A stretch of 8,922 nucleotides of DNA from Actinomycetota bacterium (GCA_005793785.1 SXPW01000125.1:1-8922), one strand, 5' to 3'; positions 1 to 6,984 are shown, counted from the first letter of the stretch. The notes: a model not told the origin generated them from the letters alone. A program made the numbers and translations.

Positions 1-196
1 AGCCGTGCGCGATCGGCGCACCGAACGGTCCCTTCTTTGCCTTCTCCACGTCGACATGGATCCATTGGTGGTCGCCGGTTGCATCGGCGAAGGTGTTGAC
101 CATGAGTTGTGTCACGGTGATGTAGTCGCTGTAGCCGAGATGCTGTCCGACGTGAGCCTTGACGCCTGCGGCGCCCTTCATGATGGTTTTCGTCAT
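1..196 (-). CDS. MaoC-family (R)-specific enoyl hydratase, partial (3' end beyond the left edge)
   Basis: The first 65 residues of a hot-dog-fold MaoC hydratase are visible, starting at the ATG at 194-196; the frame stays open to the window edge. The hydratase-2 signature lies around residues 36-48 (FADATGDHQWIHVD). Its Asp42 and His47 have the five-residue spacing of the catalytic Asp/His pair of this family, and the stretch GPFGAPIAHG follows as expected. The N-terminus closely resembles short single-domain actinobacterial MaoC proteins of about 150 residues, such as the mycobacterial HtdZ/Rv0130 type. Such enzymes hydrate trans-2-enoyl-CoA to (R)-3-hydroxyacyl-CoA in the cytosol; the physiological substrate here is unknown. 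An in-frame ATG at residue 6 is an alternative start. The gene begins only 3 nt after the stop of the upstream membrane-protein gene, so the two are probably cotranscribed. Confidence 0.9.
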   Translation of the reverse strand, partial: MTKTIMKGAAGVKAHVGQHLGYSDYITVTQLMVNTFADATGDHQWIHVDVEKAKKGPFGAPIAHG

Positions 197-199
197 GCT

Positions 200-616
200 C
201 TAGTGATACCAGATTCGCTGGTGCTCCCTGCTCTGGGGGTGCAGGAGCAGGGCCAGGAGGGCCGCATCGAATGCAAAAGAGAGGAAACTCGCCCCGAAGA
301 GCCGGTAGCGCCAGGGGGCATCGAGTTGCGAATAGGCAATGAACGTCAATACGAATGGTGATGCGGCCGCGACGATTGCCAGCTGCCAACCGAGTCGGCG
401 CTCGTTGGCCATGAGGTATGCGCCCGCTCCGTACGCGGCGACCACCGCGAGCCCGAAGAAGAATCCGAGGGCATAACGCTCGCGGAAGTAGTGCAGCACG
501 TCGCCTCCATCGATCAGTTCCACGAGGGCGAAGAATCCGTTGATGTACAGCAGCCACGAGGCAATTTGCAGGGTCTGTGGCTGCATGCGATCGAACCACT
601 TCACGCGCGGAGGCAT
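200..616 (-). CDS. Small four-helix integral membrane protein of unknown function
   Basis: A 138-residue protein read from the ATG at 614-616 to a TAG at 200-202. I do not recognise the family. Four hydrophobic segments are visible, at about residues 17-34, 47-70, 78-95 and 107-126. They are separated by short charged loops, and the C-terminal tail (HPQSREHQRIWYH) is hydrophilic, so an inner-membrane location is likely. A second ATG at residue 11 (position 586) is an equally possible start, since neither is preceded by a clear Shine-Dalgarno sequence. The open frame continues upstream to about 1030, but that extension runs antisense to era and is rejected. It lies 37 bp from the divergent era start and 3 nt ahead of the MaoC hydratase gene, with which it probably forms an operon. 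No functional link to either neighbour can be read from the sequence. Confidence 0.75.
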   Translation of the reverse strand: MPPRVKWFDRMQPQTLQIASWLLYINGFFALVELIDGGDVLHYFRERYALGFFFGLAVVAAYGAGAYLMANERRLGWQLAIVAAASPFVLTFIAYSQLDAPWRYRLFGASFLSFAFDAALLALLLHPQSREHQRIWYH

Positions 617-653
617 GGCTGAGAGTCTGGCAGATGGGTAGCGTCGTTCGAGG
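617..653. promoter_or_regulatory. Divergent start region between era and the membrane-protein operon
   Basis: Only 37 bp separate the two divergent start codons, so promoters for both directions must lie here or inside the opposing genes. On the plus strand, TAGCGT at 639-644 fits the TAnnnT -10 pattern and ends 9 nt before the era ATG. With the lack of a properly spaced Shine-Dalgarno sequence (AGG abuts the ATG), this would fit a leaderless or very short-leader era transcript. No convincing -35 element is visible. The assignment is weak. Confidence 0.3.
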
Positions 654-1493
654 ATGCACAGCGGGTTCGTGAGCCTCGTCGGGCGTCCCAACGTCGGCAA
701 GTCGAGCATCCTCAATGCCGCGTGCCATCGCAAGGTGTCGATCGTCTCCGACAAACCGCAGACGACCCGCACCCGCGTGCGGGCCGTCGTGCATCGTGAG
801 AACGCACAGATCGTCTTCGTTGACACCCCCGGAATCCACACGCCGGTCAGCGAACTCGGCAAGCGTGTCAACGCGACGGCGATCGACGCAATTCGCGAGG
901 TGGACATCACGTGCCTCGTGGTCGATGCAACGATGCCATTCGGCAGGGGCGACCAATTCGTCGCCGATCGCATGAACGTTCGGGATGGCGTCGTCATCGT
1001 GAACAAGATCGATCGTGCGCCGCGTGCCAAGGTGATGAAACAGTTGTCGGCGGTGGCGACGCTCGACGCGCGGGCCTATTTTCCGATGTCAGCAAGGACC
1101 GGTGAGGGAGTCGACGTCTTCCTCGACTGGCTGGAGGCGCACCTCCCGGAGGGCGAACCGCTGTTCCCGGCCGACATGGTTCGCGAAACCCCGGACACGT
1201 TGTGGGTGGCAGAACTCGTCCGCGAAGAATTGCTCGGGCGGATGCGCGAGGAACTCCCGTACTCCATCGCGACCCGTGTGACGGAATACGAATGGCCGAG
1301 AATTCGTTGCGAGATCGTGGTCGAGCGGGACAGTCAGAAAGGCATGGTCATCGGCAAGGGAGGACAAGTCTTGAAGGAAGTCGGCACCGCGGTGCGCTTG
1401 CAATTGGCCAAGGGTGCGCACATCGAACTGGTGGTGGTGGTCGATGATGGCTGGCAACAACGCATCGACCGAATCGAACGGCTCGGTTACTGA
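654..1493 (+). CDS. era: GTPase Era (ribosome small-subunit assembly)
   Basis: A 279-residue Era GTPase, slightly shorter than the usual 290-300. The G domain shows G1 GRPNVGKS at residues 10-17 (followed by Ser rather than the commoner Thr), the G2 region KPQTTR at 34-39, G3 DTPG at 57-60, G4 NKID at 117-120 and G5 SAR at 146-148. The C-terminal KH domain carries VIGKGG at 232-237, and the protein ends with the family-typical GY. Era binds the 3' end of 16S rRNA through its KH domain and couples GTP hydrolysis to 30S maturation, acting in the cytosol with some membrane association. The ATG at 654 places the usual short N-terminus before the P-loop; no better start exists. In many actinobacteria era sits next to recO, uppS and glyS. 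Here about 5.5 kb of other genes separate it from them. It converges with the GerMN lipoprotein gene, with an 11-nt gap between stops. Confidence 0.97.
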   Translation: MHSGFVSLVGRPNVGKSSILNAACHRKVSIVSDKPQTTRTRVRAVVHRENAQIVFVDTPGIHTPVSELGKRVNATAIDAIREVDITCLVVDATMPFGRGDQFVADRMNVRDGVVIVNKIDRAPRAKVMKQLSAVATLDARAYFPMSARTGEGVDVFLDWLEAHLPEGEPLFPADMVRETPDTLWVAELVREELLGRMREELPYSIATRVTEYEWPRIRCEIVVERDSQKGMVIGKGGQVLKEVGTAVRLQLAKGAHIELVVVVDDGWQQRIDRIERLGY

Positions 1494-1504
1494 ATCATTT
1501 CGCG

Positions 1505-2149
1505 TCAGTCGCGAGTGGAGAGCACCCCGAGGTAATCGTCGTACGTCACGGTGGCACCCTTGGCGGTGAGGTCGCCACCGCCTCGCGGAACCTGGATCTC
1601 CGTGCCGTCGACCTCGAAGATCACCTGTCCGATGCCTGGTCGACGAGTGAGGGTGAGGACCAGTTGGGCAATGGCCAGTCGCTGGTCGAGTGGCTCGAGT
1701 TCCGAGAGGAACGGGGCCGTCGACGACACCCTCGCCACTCCACGTCGCACCTCGATGGCCGCCGCCAATCGCCGGGGCAGCGCGCTACGCAATCCGGCCG
1801 ACTCCGATCCCGGGTCGATTCCCGACAACAGCGTGTCGAGTACCTGGGTGGGTGTCGCCGGGCTGACGATCAAACGCTCCGTGCGCACCACGCGATTCGC
1901 GCTCACGAAGTAGAACTCGACGACGTCGAACAACACTTCACTGGCCGTGGTGGGCGGCGCCTCCGTCTCGGGTGGCACGGTGGTGGTCGTTGCGGCGACG
2001 GTGGTGGCAACCAGGACCTCGGGAATTTCGGCGTCCTTCATGGCGATGTACCTGCCTTCGTCGGGTAGACCGCAGCCCGCGACGAGCACCGTGCCCACGA
2101 TGAGTCGTGTTGCGAGTCGGCGGGAACGAGACGCTCGTGTGTCGTTCAT
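1505..2149 (-). CDS. GerMN-domain lipoprotein, LpqB-like partner of the adjacent histidine kinase
   Basis: A 214-residue predicted lipoprotein. The N-terminus has a basic stretch (residues 5-15), a short hydrophobic core (16-24) and a lipobox LVAGC with Cys26 as the lipidation site. A low-complexity Thr/Pro/Ala linker (about 47-70) follows, as is common in exported lipoproteins. The folded part at about 75-190 has the character of a GerMN domain: a strand-rich start with FYFVSANRVVRTER, then a helix-forming segment, and ending in QVIFEVDGTEIQVPRG. The start ATG overlaps the kinase stop in ATGA (2146-2149), which implies translational coupling. In many actinobacteria the lipoprotein LpqB, which also carries a GerMN domain, is encoded directly after mtrA-mtrB and modulates MtrB. 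This protein is much shorter than LpqB, has one recognisable domain and lacks the beta-propeller-like C-terminal part. An extracytoplasmic accessory role for the kinase is inferred from context. Confidence 0.85.
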   Translation of the reverse strand: MNDTRASRSRRLATRLIVGTVLVAGCGLPDEGRYIAMKDAEIPEVLVATTVAATTTTVPPETEAPPTTASEVLFDVVEFYFVSANRVVRTERLIVSPATPTQVLDTLLSGIDPGSESAGLRSALPRRLAAAIEVRRGVARVSSTAPFLSELEPLDQRLAIAQLVLTLTRRPGIGQVIFEVDGTEIQVPRGGGDLTAKGATVTYDDYLGVLSTRD

Positions 2150-3558
2150 TCCGGTTCCAATCGGGGAATGGTCACGACGAATCGCGCTCCGCCACTTGGT
2201 GAGGTGTCGACGAAGGCACGCCCACCGACGGCCCTTGCATGCTCGGAGACGATCGCCAACCCCAATCCACTACCCACGCTGTTGCGCGAGGAGGTGCCGC
2301 GGGCGAACCGTTCGAATATGCGAACTCGTTCACTCACTCCGATGCCCGGACCGTTGTCGTCGACGATCAGTTGAAGTTCGTCCGCACTGCTGCTGATGAG
2401 GATGTCCGAGGCCCCGCCTGCATGATCCCGCGCATTGTCGAGGAGGTTCAGCAGTATCCGTTCGATTCGGCGTTTGTCGACGAGTACCACGTCGTCGTTG
2501 CCGAGATCGGAGACGACGAGAACGTGCCCATATCCGTGACGGGCGGCGATTCGCTCGACGAGCGAAGTGAGATGGATTTCCTCGAGCTGGTCCTGTCCCG
2601 CTCGGGCATCGAGGCGACTCAACTCGAGGAGATCCAGAACCGTTCGGTCGAATCGCCGAACCTGGGTGGTGATGATGTCGAGTGCCTGCCTGTTGCGGTC
2701 CGACAATTCATCGGATCGTGCTTGCAGGACGTCGACCGCAGCGCCGAGGGAGGTGATCGGTGATCGCAGTTCATGGCTGACGTCGCTGGCGAATCGTTCC
2801 TCGCGCTCGATTCGCTCCTGGACGGCGTCGGCCATGCCATTGAAACTCTCCACCAGACGCTGGAGGTCGGGATCGGACTCGTCCTCGAGGCGTGTGGCGA
2901 GCGCTCCCTCGGCGATCGTCTTTGCCGCATCGGTAACACGTCGAAGCGGATGCAGGACGTTTCCACTGAGGAGGAATCCGATCACACCAGCGACGATCGT
3001 GATCCCCAATACGGCGGCAATCAGCGTGCTGCGGATGGTGCCGAGAGTGTCCTCGACGTCGCTGATTGGAAAGACCTCGAAGTAGGTCGCGTCGATCGCC
3101 GGAATGTCGACGGCCACGGCTTCGTAGGGTCGACCATTGAAATCCACTCGTTGCACGCCGCTCGCTCCGCGAATGGCATCCCGAACGAACGACGACGGCA
3201 AGTTCGACTGAGTGAACCGCAGTGGTGCTTGCGCATAGAACAGGTCCTCGGCGCCCAAGTGCAGCACGGCGAATCCGCCAGTCGGCGTCCGCAGGTTCGT
3301 GACGACCTCGCCGGCATCGGCGCGCGAATTTCCCACCAATGATCGGACGAGTTGTGCATTCGTCAACGCCTGGGATCGTGCCGAGGACGTGGCCTTGTCG
3401 AGAAGATAATTGCGGGTGGCAGCGAAGGTGACGACGCTGAGAATCACGACGCCGATGAAGGTGGCGAGTGACAGGTACACCACGATGCGCGCCCGAAGGC
3501 CCGGTCGTAACGCCTGCAAACGCAGACGCAAGGGCGGGGTTTGGCTGACCTCGGGCAC
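2146..3558 (-). CDS. MtrB-like HAMP-containing sensor histidine kinase
   Basis: A 470-residue membrane histidine kinase read from a GTG at 3556-3558. Domains in order: transmembrane helix 1 (about 24-47), an extracytoplasmic sensor region (about 48-176), transmembrane helix 2 (about 177-198), a HAMP linker (about 199-250), and a HisKA domain with FASDVSHELRSP, in which His262 is the phosphorylation site. The ATPase domain has the N box NLLDNARDHA (371-380), G1 DDNGPGIG (400-407), the F-box-like ERFARG (416-421) and G2 GSGLGLAIV (429-437). All catalytic elements are intact. The layout and the following GerMN lipoprotein suggest a MtrB-type envelope sensor, which in actinobacteria is tied to cell-wall and division control. 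The likely cognate regulator is transcribed divergently from the other side of a 171-bp gap, rather than upstream in the same operon. An ATG at 3567-3569 is out of frame, so GTG is the start. Orthology to MtrB rather than another HAMP kinase is inferred. Confidence 0.92.
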   Translation of the reverse strand: MPEVSQTPPLRLRLQALRPGLRARIVVYLSLATFIGVVILSVVTFAATRNYLLDKATSSARSQALTNAQLVRSLVGNSRADAGEVVTNLRTPTGGFAVLHLGAEDLFYAQAPLRFTQSNLPSSFVRDAIRGASGVQRVDFNGRPYEAVAVDIPAIDATYFEVFPISDVEDTLGTIRSTLIAAVLGITIVAGVIGFLLSGNVLHPLRRVTDAAKTIAEGALATRLEDESDPDLQRLVESFNGMADAVQERIEREERFASDVSHELRSPITSLGAAVDVLQARSDELSDRNRQALDIITTQVRRFDRTVLDLLELSRLDARAGQDQLEEIHLTSLVERIAARHGYGHVLVVSDLGNDDVVLVDKRRIERILLNLLDNARDHAGGASDILISSSADELQLIVDDNGPGIGVSERVRIFERFARGTSSRNSVGSGLGLAIVSEHARAVGGRAFVDTSPSGGARFVVTIPRLEPE

Positions 3559-3729
3559 ACGTCAAGCATGGCGGACGAATCCGGACCCGAAACATCGAGC
3601 CGGCGGGATCAAGGGGGAGCATGACCCACGCCGGCTCGCTGACCATGTTTGCTCGGAGATATGACGCAGAGTTGGTGGAAGTGTGCGTTTTCTGTAACAA
3701 ATCTCCGTTCTTTGGCAGACTGCGTAACC
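3559..3729. promoter_or_regulatory. Divergent regulatory region of the two-component system
   Basis: 171 bp between the GTG starts of the kinase (minus) and the response regulator (plus). It holds a large interrupted inverted repeat at 3591-3649, listed separately. Two same-orientation GTAAC sites, GTAACA at 3694-3699 and GTAACC at 3724-3729, lie 30 bp apart, about three helical turns, and abut the regulator start. Possible plus-strand promoter elements are TATGAC at 3660-3665 and a poor TTGGTG-17 bp-TAACAA pair at 3672-3700; none is strong. Given the location, autoregulation of both directions by the response regulator is plausible. No open reading frame inside is credible. Confidence 0.45.
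3591..3649. repeat. Interrupted inverted repeat in the kinase/regulator intergenic region
   Basis: GAGCCGGCG at 3597-3605 is the exact reverse complement of CGCCGGCTC at 3629-3637, with 23 nt between them. Outside this core, AACAT at 3591-3595 is matched by ATGTT at 3645-3649, separated from the core by 1 nt on the left and 7 nt on the right. It has no following T-tract on either strand, so it does not look like an intrinsic terminator. It could be an operator or an RNA hairpin in a 5' leader. Confidence 0.6.
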
Positions 3730-4419
3730 GTGGCGACGATTCTCTTGGTGGAGGACGACGCCGGCATTCGGGCCGCGTTGAGCCTTGCGCTCGAGGATGA
3801 GGGCTACGTCATGTTGCAGGCACCGAACGGGCGCTCGGGTCTCGATCTGGCTCGCGACAAGCAACCCGATCTGGTGTTGCTCGACCTCCGTCTTCCCGAC
3901 CTGTCGGGATTCGAGGTGTGCCGGGAGATTCGCCAGCGAAGCAACGTGCCAATCATCATGGTGACCGCCCAAACCGACACGCACGATCTGGTTGCGGGAC
4001 TCGAGGCCGGAGCCGACGATTACGTCACCAAGCCGGTGAACTCCAAGGAACTTGCGGCGCGCATCCGAGCGGCACTGCGACGACTGGTGCGCGACGCCAC
4101 CGGTCCGTTCTCCGAAGTGACTCGGTTCGGGGATATCGAGGTGCATCGTGAGGCGGGAATCGTTCGCAAATCCGGCGTTGAAGTGCCCCTCACCAAGACT
4201 GAATTCCGTCTCCTCGTCGAATTCGTCGACCATCCGAACATGGTGCTGAGTCGCGATCAACTGTTGGAGCAGGTGTGGGGCTACGAGTATCTCGGCGATT
4301 CCCGATTGGTCGACGCCCACATTCGGAGACTGCGGGTGAAGATCGAGGACTCACCCAACGACCCTCGCTACATCACGACATCGCGCGGGATGGGTTACCG
4401 ATTCAAGATGGGCGACTAG
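3730..4419 (+). CDS. OmpR/PhoB-family response regulator, MtrA-like
   Basis: A 229-residue response regulator from the GTG at 3730-3732. The receiver domain has the acidic pair Asp9/Asp10, phosphoacceptor Asp52 in VLLDLRLPD, Thr79 and Lys101 (VTKP). The C-terminal winged-helix DNA-binding domain (about 130-229) has PLTKTEFRLL, VWGYEY, VDAHIRRLRVKIE and the closing GMGYRFK. The stretch TAQTDTHDLVAGLEAGADDY strongly resembles that of actinobacterial MtrA. The GTG was chosen because ATILLVEDD then follows at once, as in the family. The open frame extends to 3649, but that would add 27 residues with no family resemblance. It faces the kinase gene divergently and is its probable partner; phosphorylated regulator would act as a transcription factor. 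Its last 17 bp overlap the 3' end of the convergent helicase gene. Calling it a true MtrA orthologue is uncertain. Confidence 0.93.
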   Translation: MATILLVEDDAGIRAALSLALEDEGYVMLQAPNGRSGLDLARDKQPDLVLLDLRLPDLSGFEVCREIRQRSNVPIIMVTAQTDTHDLVAGLEAGADDYVTKPVNSKELAARIRAALRRLVRDATGPFSEVTRFGDIEVHREAGIVRKSGVEVPLTKTEFRLLVEFVDHPNMVLSRDQLLEQVWGYEYLGDSRLVDAHIRRLRVKIEDSPNDPRYITTSRGMGYRFKMGD

Positions 4420-6298
4420 TCGCTCGCTTGTCGAAGAACTCCTGCACCTCCACGAGGCGCGTGGTCTCGGGCATGTGTGAGACGCCGAACAACACCGCGT
4501 TCTTGTACCGCTTTTTTCCGAGCCGTGGATCGAGCACGGCAACCACGCCATGGTCGGCCGCGGTGCGAATGAGACGACCCGCGGCCTGTGCCAAGGAGGC
4601 AGCGGCCATCGGAACGTCGATGGTCATGAATGCCGAGTCGCCGGCCTCATCCCGACGGGCGTCGAGCAGTGGATCGTTCAACGCGGGAAAAGGCACCTTG
4701 TCGATGATCACCAGTCGGAGTGCATCACCGGGAACGTCGACACCTTGGAAGAATCCGCGCGTGGCAAAGAGGCACGACGAATGGTCGTCACGGAACGCCT
4801 CAAGCAGCGCCTTCTTGGGCATGTCGTCCTGTCGGTAGAGCGTGATGCCGTCCCCGAGCGTACCGTCGAGCGCGTCGGCGGTGTCACGCAGGACGCTCCA
4901 ACTCGTGAAGAGTACGAGTGCGGAGCCTCCGGAGAAGGAGATGAGTTCGCGGATCCGAGCCTGAAGTTTCGGTGCCCGATCGGAGGCGTTCGGTAACGGC
5001 AGATCGTCGGCCAGATACAACAGCGATTGTTTCTTGTAGTCGAACGGACTGGCGACCCGAACGATGTCATCGTCGGAAAGTCCCAGTCCGAGACGACGGG
5101 GCAGTCCGGGCGGGATCGTGGCGCTGGTCAGGATGGCGGTGGTGTCGTCCCACACCTCGGCGAGCACGTGATCGACTCGTTTCGGCGCAGCGGTGAGTCG
5201 CGCGGCGCCACGAACCTCGGTGACGAACACCACCATGTTGCTCGACGCGGCGAGCACCTTGGCCAATGCCTCACCCATTCGACCGATCGCGGATCTCGCG
5301 CGCAGTTGCTCGGGAGTCTCGTTGACGAGTGCCTCGAGTTCATCGAGAATCATTCGGCACTGTTCGTCGGCGGTGTGCAGCGTGTCGTGGACGTCGGCTG
5401 GAAGCGGCTGCGAGAGTCGCTGGGCGGCGTATCGACCGAGGACTTCGTCGAGCTCCTTGGCGGTCTTCACCAGCGCATTGGGGAGTTTCTGTCGGGTGAG
5501 TGCCGCGCGAGCCGACTCCGCCGCGGTTGCAATCATTCGACCCGTCAGGGTGACCGACGCCGTTTCACTGATCACGTCCTCGAGTTCGTGCACCTCGTCG
5601 AAAACCACCACGTCGTGTGGGGGAAGGAACTCACGACTCTGTTCGAGATCGAGCCCGTACAACGTGAAGTTGACAACGATGACGTTCGCCGACCGAGCCT
5701 TGTCGCGAGCAACCTCGGTGAAACACGTTTCACCGAACTCGCATTTCGCCTTGCCGGGACACTCATCGGATCCCAGACTCACCTTGCGCCACGCCGAGTC
5801 TCCGATGGGAAACGGCACGTCGGAAATCTCTCCGGTCGTGGTCTCGTTCGCCCATTCGACGAGTCGGCGAACGTCCCGAGCGACGTCGCGCGGAACGTCG
5901 TTCAACGGGAGTTGGTCGTGTCCGGTTTCGATCTCCGACACCCGCTGTCGACAGAGGTAATTGTTGCGGCCCTTGAGGATCGCCCACGAAAAGGCGAGGT
6001 CGTCGTCGTGTTCGCAAGCGCGTTCGAGCAGCGGAAGGTCGACGCTCGCGAGTTGGTCTTGGAGCGCCTTGGTGTAGGTGGCGACGACCGCCGTTCGACC
6101 AGCGGCAAGAATCGGCACGAGGTAGCCGAGCGTCTTGCCGGTTCCGGTGCCCGCTTGCACCACGATGCTGTCGCCGGAGGTCAGCGCGTCGGCGACGTGT
6201 ACAACCATGTCCGCTTGCCCGGAGCGTGACTCGGCGTTCGACAACCGTGCCACGACCTTTTCCAGGAGTGCCAGGGCCGCCTTCGCCGATGGTGTCAT
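4403..6298 (-). CDS. DinG/XPD-type ATP-dependent DNA helicase with Fe-S cluster cysteines
   Basis: A 631-residue superfamily 2 helicase from the ATG at 6296-6298, which overlaps the uppS stop as ATGA. Visible motifs are a Q-motif-like RSGQADMV (about 25-32), Walker A AGTGTGKT (49-56), and four cysteines at 116, 180, 186 and 192 arranged as expected for the 4Fe-4S domain. Walker B is DEVH (234-237) rather than the commoner DEAH. TSAT lies at 391-394, GFFQGVDVPG at about 515-524 and motif VI QAAGRLIR at 571-578. Bacterial DinG/YoaA proteins unwind DNA 5' to 3' and help resolve replication and repair intermediates, including R-loops; a repair role is inferred. The frame stays open upstream to 6403, but that part overlaps uppS and lacks helicase character. 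No Shine-Dalgarno sequence precedes the start, so translation probably depends on coupling to uppS. The 3' end overlaps the response-regulator gene by 17 bp, tail to tail. Confidence 0.93.
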   Translation of the reverse strand: MTPSAKAALALLEKVVARLSNAESRSGQADMVVHVADALTSGDSIVVQAGTGTGKTLGYLVPILAAGRTAVVATYTKALQDQLASVDLPLLERACEHDDDLAFSWAILKGRNNYLCRQRVSEIETGHDQLPLNDVPRDVARDVRRLVEWANETTTGEISDVPFPIGDSAWRKVSLGSDECPGKAKCEFGETCFTEVARDKARSANVIVVNFTLYGLDLEQSREFLPPHDVVVFDEVHELEDVISETASVTLTGRMIATAAESARAALTRQKLPNALVKTAKELDEVLGRYAAQRLSQPLPADVHDTLHTADEQCRMILDELEALVNETPEQLRARSAIGRMGEALAKVLAASSNMVVFVTEVRGAARLTAAPKRVDHVLAEVWDDTTAILTSATIPPGLPRRLGLGLSDDDIVRVASPFDYKKQSLLYLADDLPLPNASDRAPKLQARIRELISFSGGSALVLFTSWSVLRDTADALDGTLGDGITLYRQDDMPKKALLEAFRDDHSSCLFATRGFFQGVDVPGDALRLVIIDKVPFPALNDPLLDARRDEAGDSAFMTIDVPMAAASLAQAAGRLIRTAADHGVVAVLDPRLGKKRYKNAVLFGVSHMPETTRLVEVQEFFDKRATSRPS

Positions 6299-6984
6299 GC
6301 GCGACGTGACGTCAACAGCGACAAGGCTTCGTCGAGTTGGGGCGCGCCGAAATCGGGCCACGAACAGTCCGTGAAGTACACCCTGGCCGCCGCCGCCTGC
6401 CAAAGCAGGAAATTGGAGATGCGGGACTCGCCGGAGGTACGAATGAGGAGATCGACGGGTGGTAGAGACGGGTCGTACAGCCGAGCGGTCATGCTCGCCA
6501 AGTCAAACGGAGCCCGATCGGTCGCGATTCGTCTGGCGGCGCGGGTGATCTCGACTCGACTGCCGTAATCGAATGCGACCGTGAGGACCATTCCAGTGTT
6601 GTGTTTGGTGTCCTCGATCGCCTTGGCGATCGCTTGCTGCACCGCTCGCGGCGTGCGTGAGCCCGGTTCGTCGAACGGACGGCCGATCCAGTTGACCCGC
6701 ACGTTGTTGGCGTTGAGTTCTTCGACACGACCGAAGAGTTTGCGGTGCAGACCGAGGATGTGCCGAACCTCGGACGGGGGGCGCACCCAATTCTCGGTAC
6801 TGAAGCCAAAGACGGTGAGCCAACCGATGTCTCGCTTCGCTGCGACTCGAACGACGTTGGCAAGGGCTTCCTCGCCGGCGGTGTGACCCTCGGTGCGGGG
6901 TAGCCCCCGACGTTTGGCCCAGCGGCCGTTGCCGTCCATGATGCAGGCGACGTGCGCCGTAGTGATCGCGGGAGGTTGCGTCAT
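6295..6984 (-). CDS. uppS: Isoprenyl (undecaprenyl) diphosphate synthase, catalytic cis-prenyltransferase with missing C-terminal R-x-G tail
   Basis: A 229-residue cis-prenyltransferase from the ATG at 6982-6984. The catalytic motifs are intact: HVACIMDGNGRWAKRRG, with Asp17 as the Mg/diphosphate-binding residue, GHTAG (33-37), FSTENW (61-66), and RTSGESRISNFLLWQ from 182. The enzyme extends farnesyl or a similar diphosphate with isopentenyl diphosphate to make the polyprenyl carrier for cell-wall synthesis, at the inner face of the membrane. Two departures stand out. Where family members have AYAELYFTD, this protein has AAARVYFTD, so Arg201 replaces the conserved Glu (Glu213 in E. coli). It also stops at SRRA shortly after WPDF, without the usual C-terminal RRFGG. 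Both missing elements occur in the divergently encoded paralogue. The open frame continues upstream to 7539, but the family N-terminus fits the ATG used here. Transcription is with the downstream helicase gene. Confidence 0.93.
   Translation of the reverse strand: MTQPPAITTAHVACIMDGNGRWAKRRGLPRTEGHTAGEEALANVVRVAAKRDIGWLTVFGFSTENWVRPPSEVRHILGLHRKLFGRVEELNANNVRVNWIGRPFDEPGSRTPRAVQQAIAKAIEDTKHNTGMVLTVAFDYGSRVEITRAARRIATDRAPFDLASMTARLYDPSLPPVDLLIRTSGESRISNFLLWQAAAARVYFTDCSWPDFGAPQLDEALSLLTSRRA

Noticed and set aside
617..1030. Upstream extension of the membrane-protein frame on the minus strand
   Set aside because: It lies antisense to the conserved Era G domain and has no membrane or domain character.
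1499..1515. Short hairpin (TCGCG / CGCGA) at the era/lipoprotein convergent junction
   Set aside because: The stem is only 5 bp, it sits partly in the coding sequence, and neither strand has a following T-tract, so a terminator call is not supported.
1979..2012. GGTGG/GTTGCGGC-like low-complexity stretch in the lipoprotein gene
   Set aside because: It encodes the Thr/Ala/Pro-rich linker of the lipoprotein, so codon-level repetition is explained by protein composition rather than by a DNA repeat element.
3649..3729. Earlier start of the response regulator at 3649
   Set aside because: It would add 27 residues unlike any receiver domain and cover the intergenic control elements; the GTG at 3730 matches the family start.
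4511..4517. A AAA AAG slippery heptamer in frame near the 3' end of the helicase gene (minus strand)
   Set aside because: It matches the dnaX-type slip site, but the -1 product would end at about the same length with no domain gained, and I see no clear stimulatory structure. Probably just two adjacent Lys codons.
5027..6229. A 400-codon open frame on the plus strand opposite the helicase gene
   Set aside because: It is antisense to a helicase with all motifs intact, its translation is rich in Arg/Gly/Val with no recognisable domain, and GC-rich DNA commonly produces such shadows.
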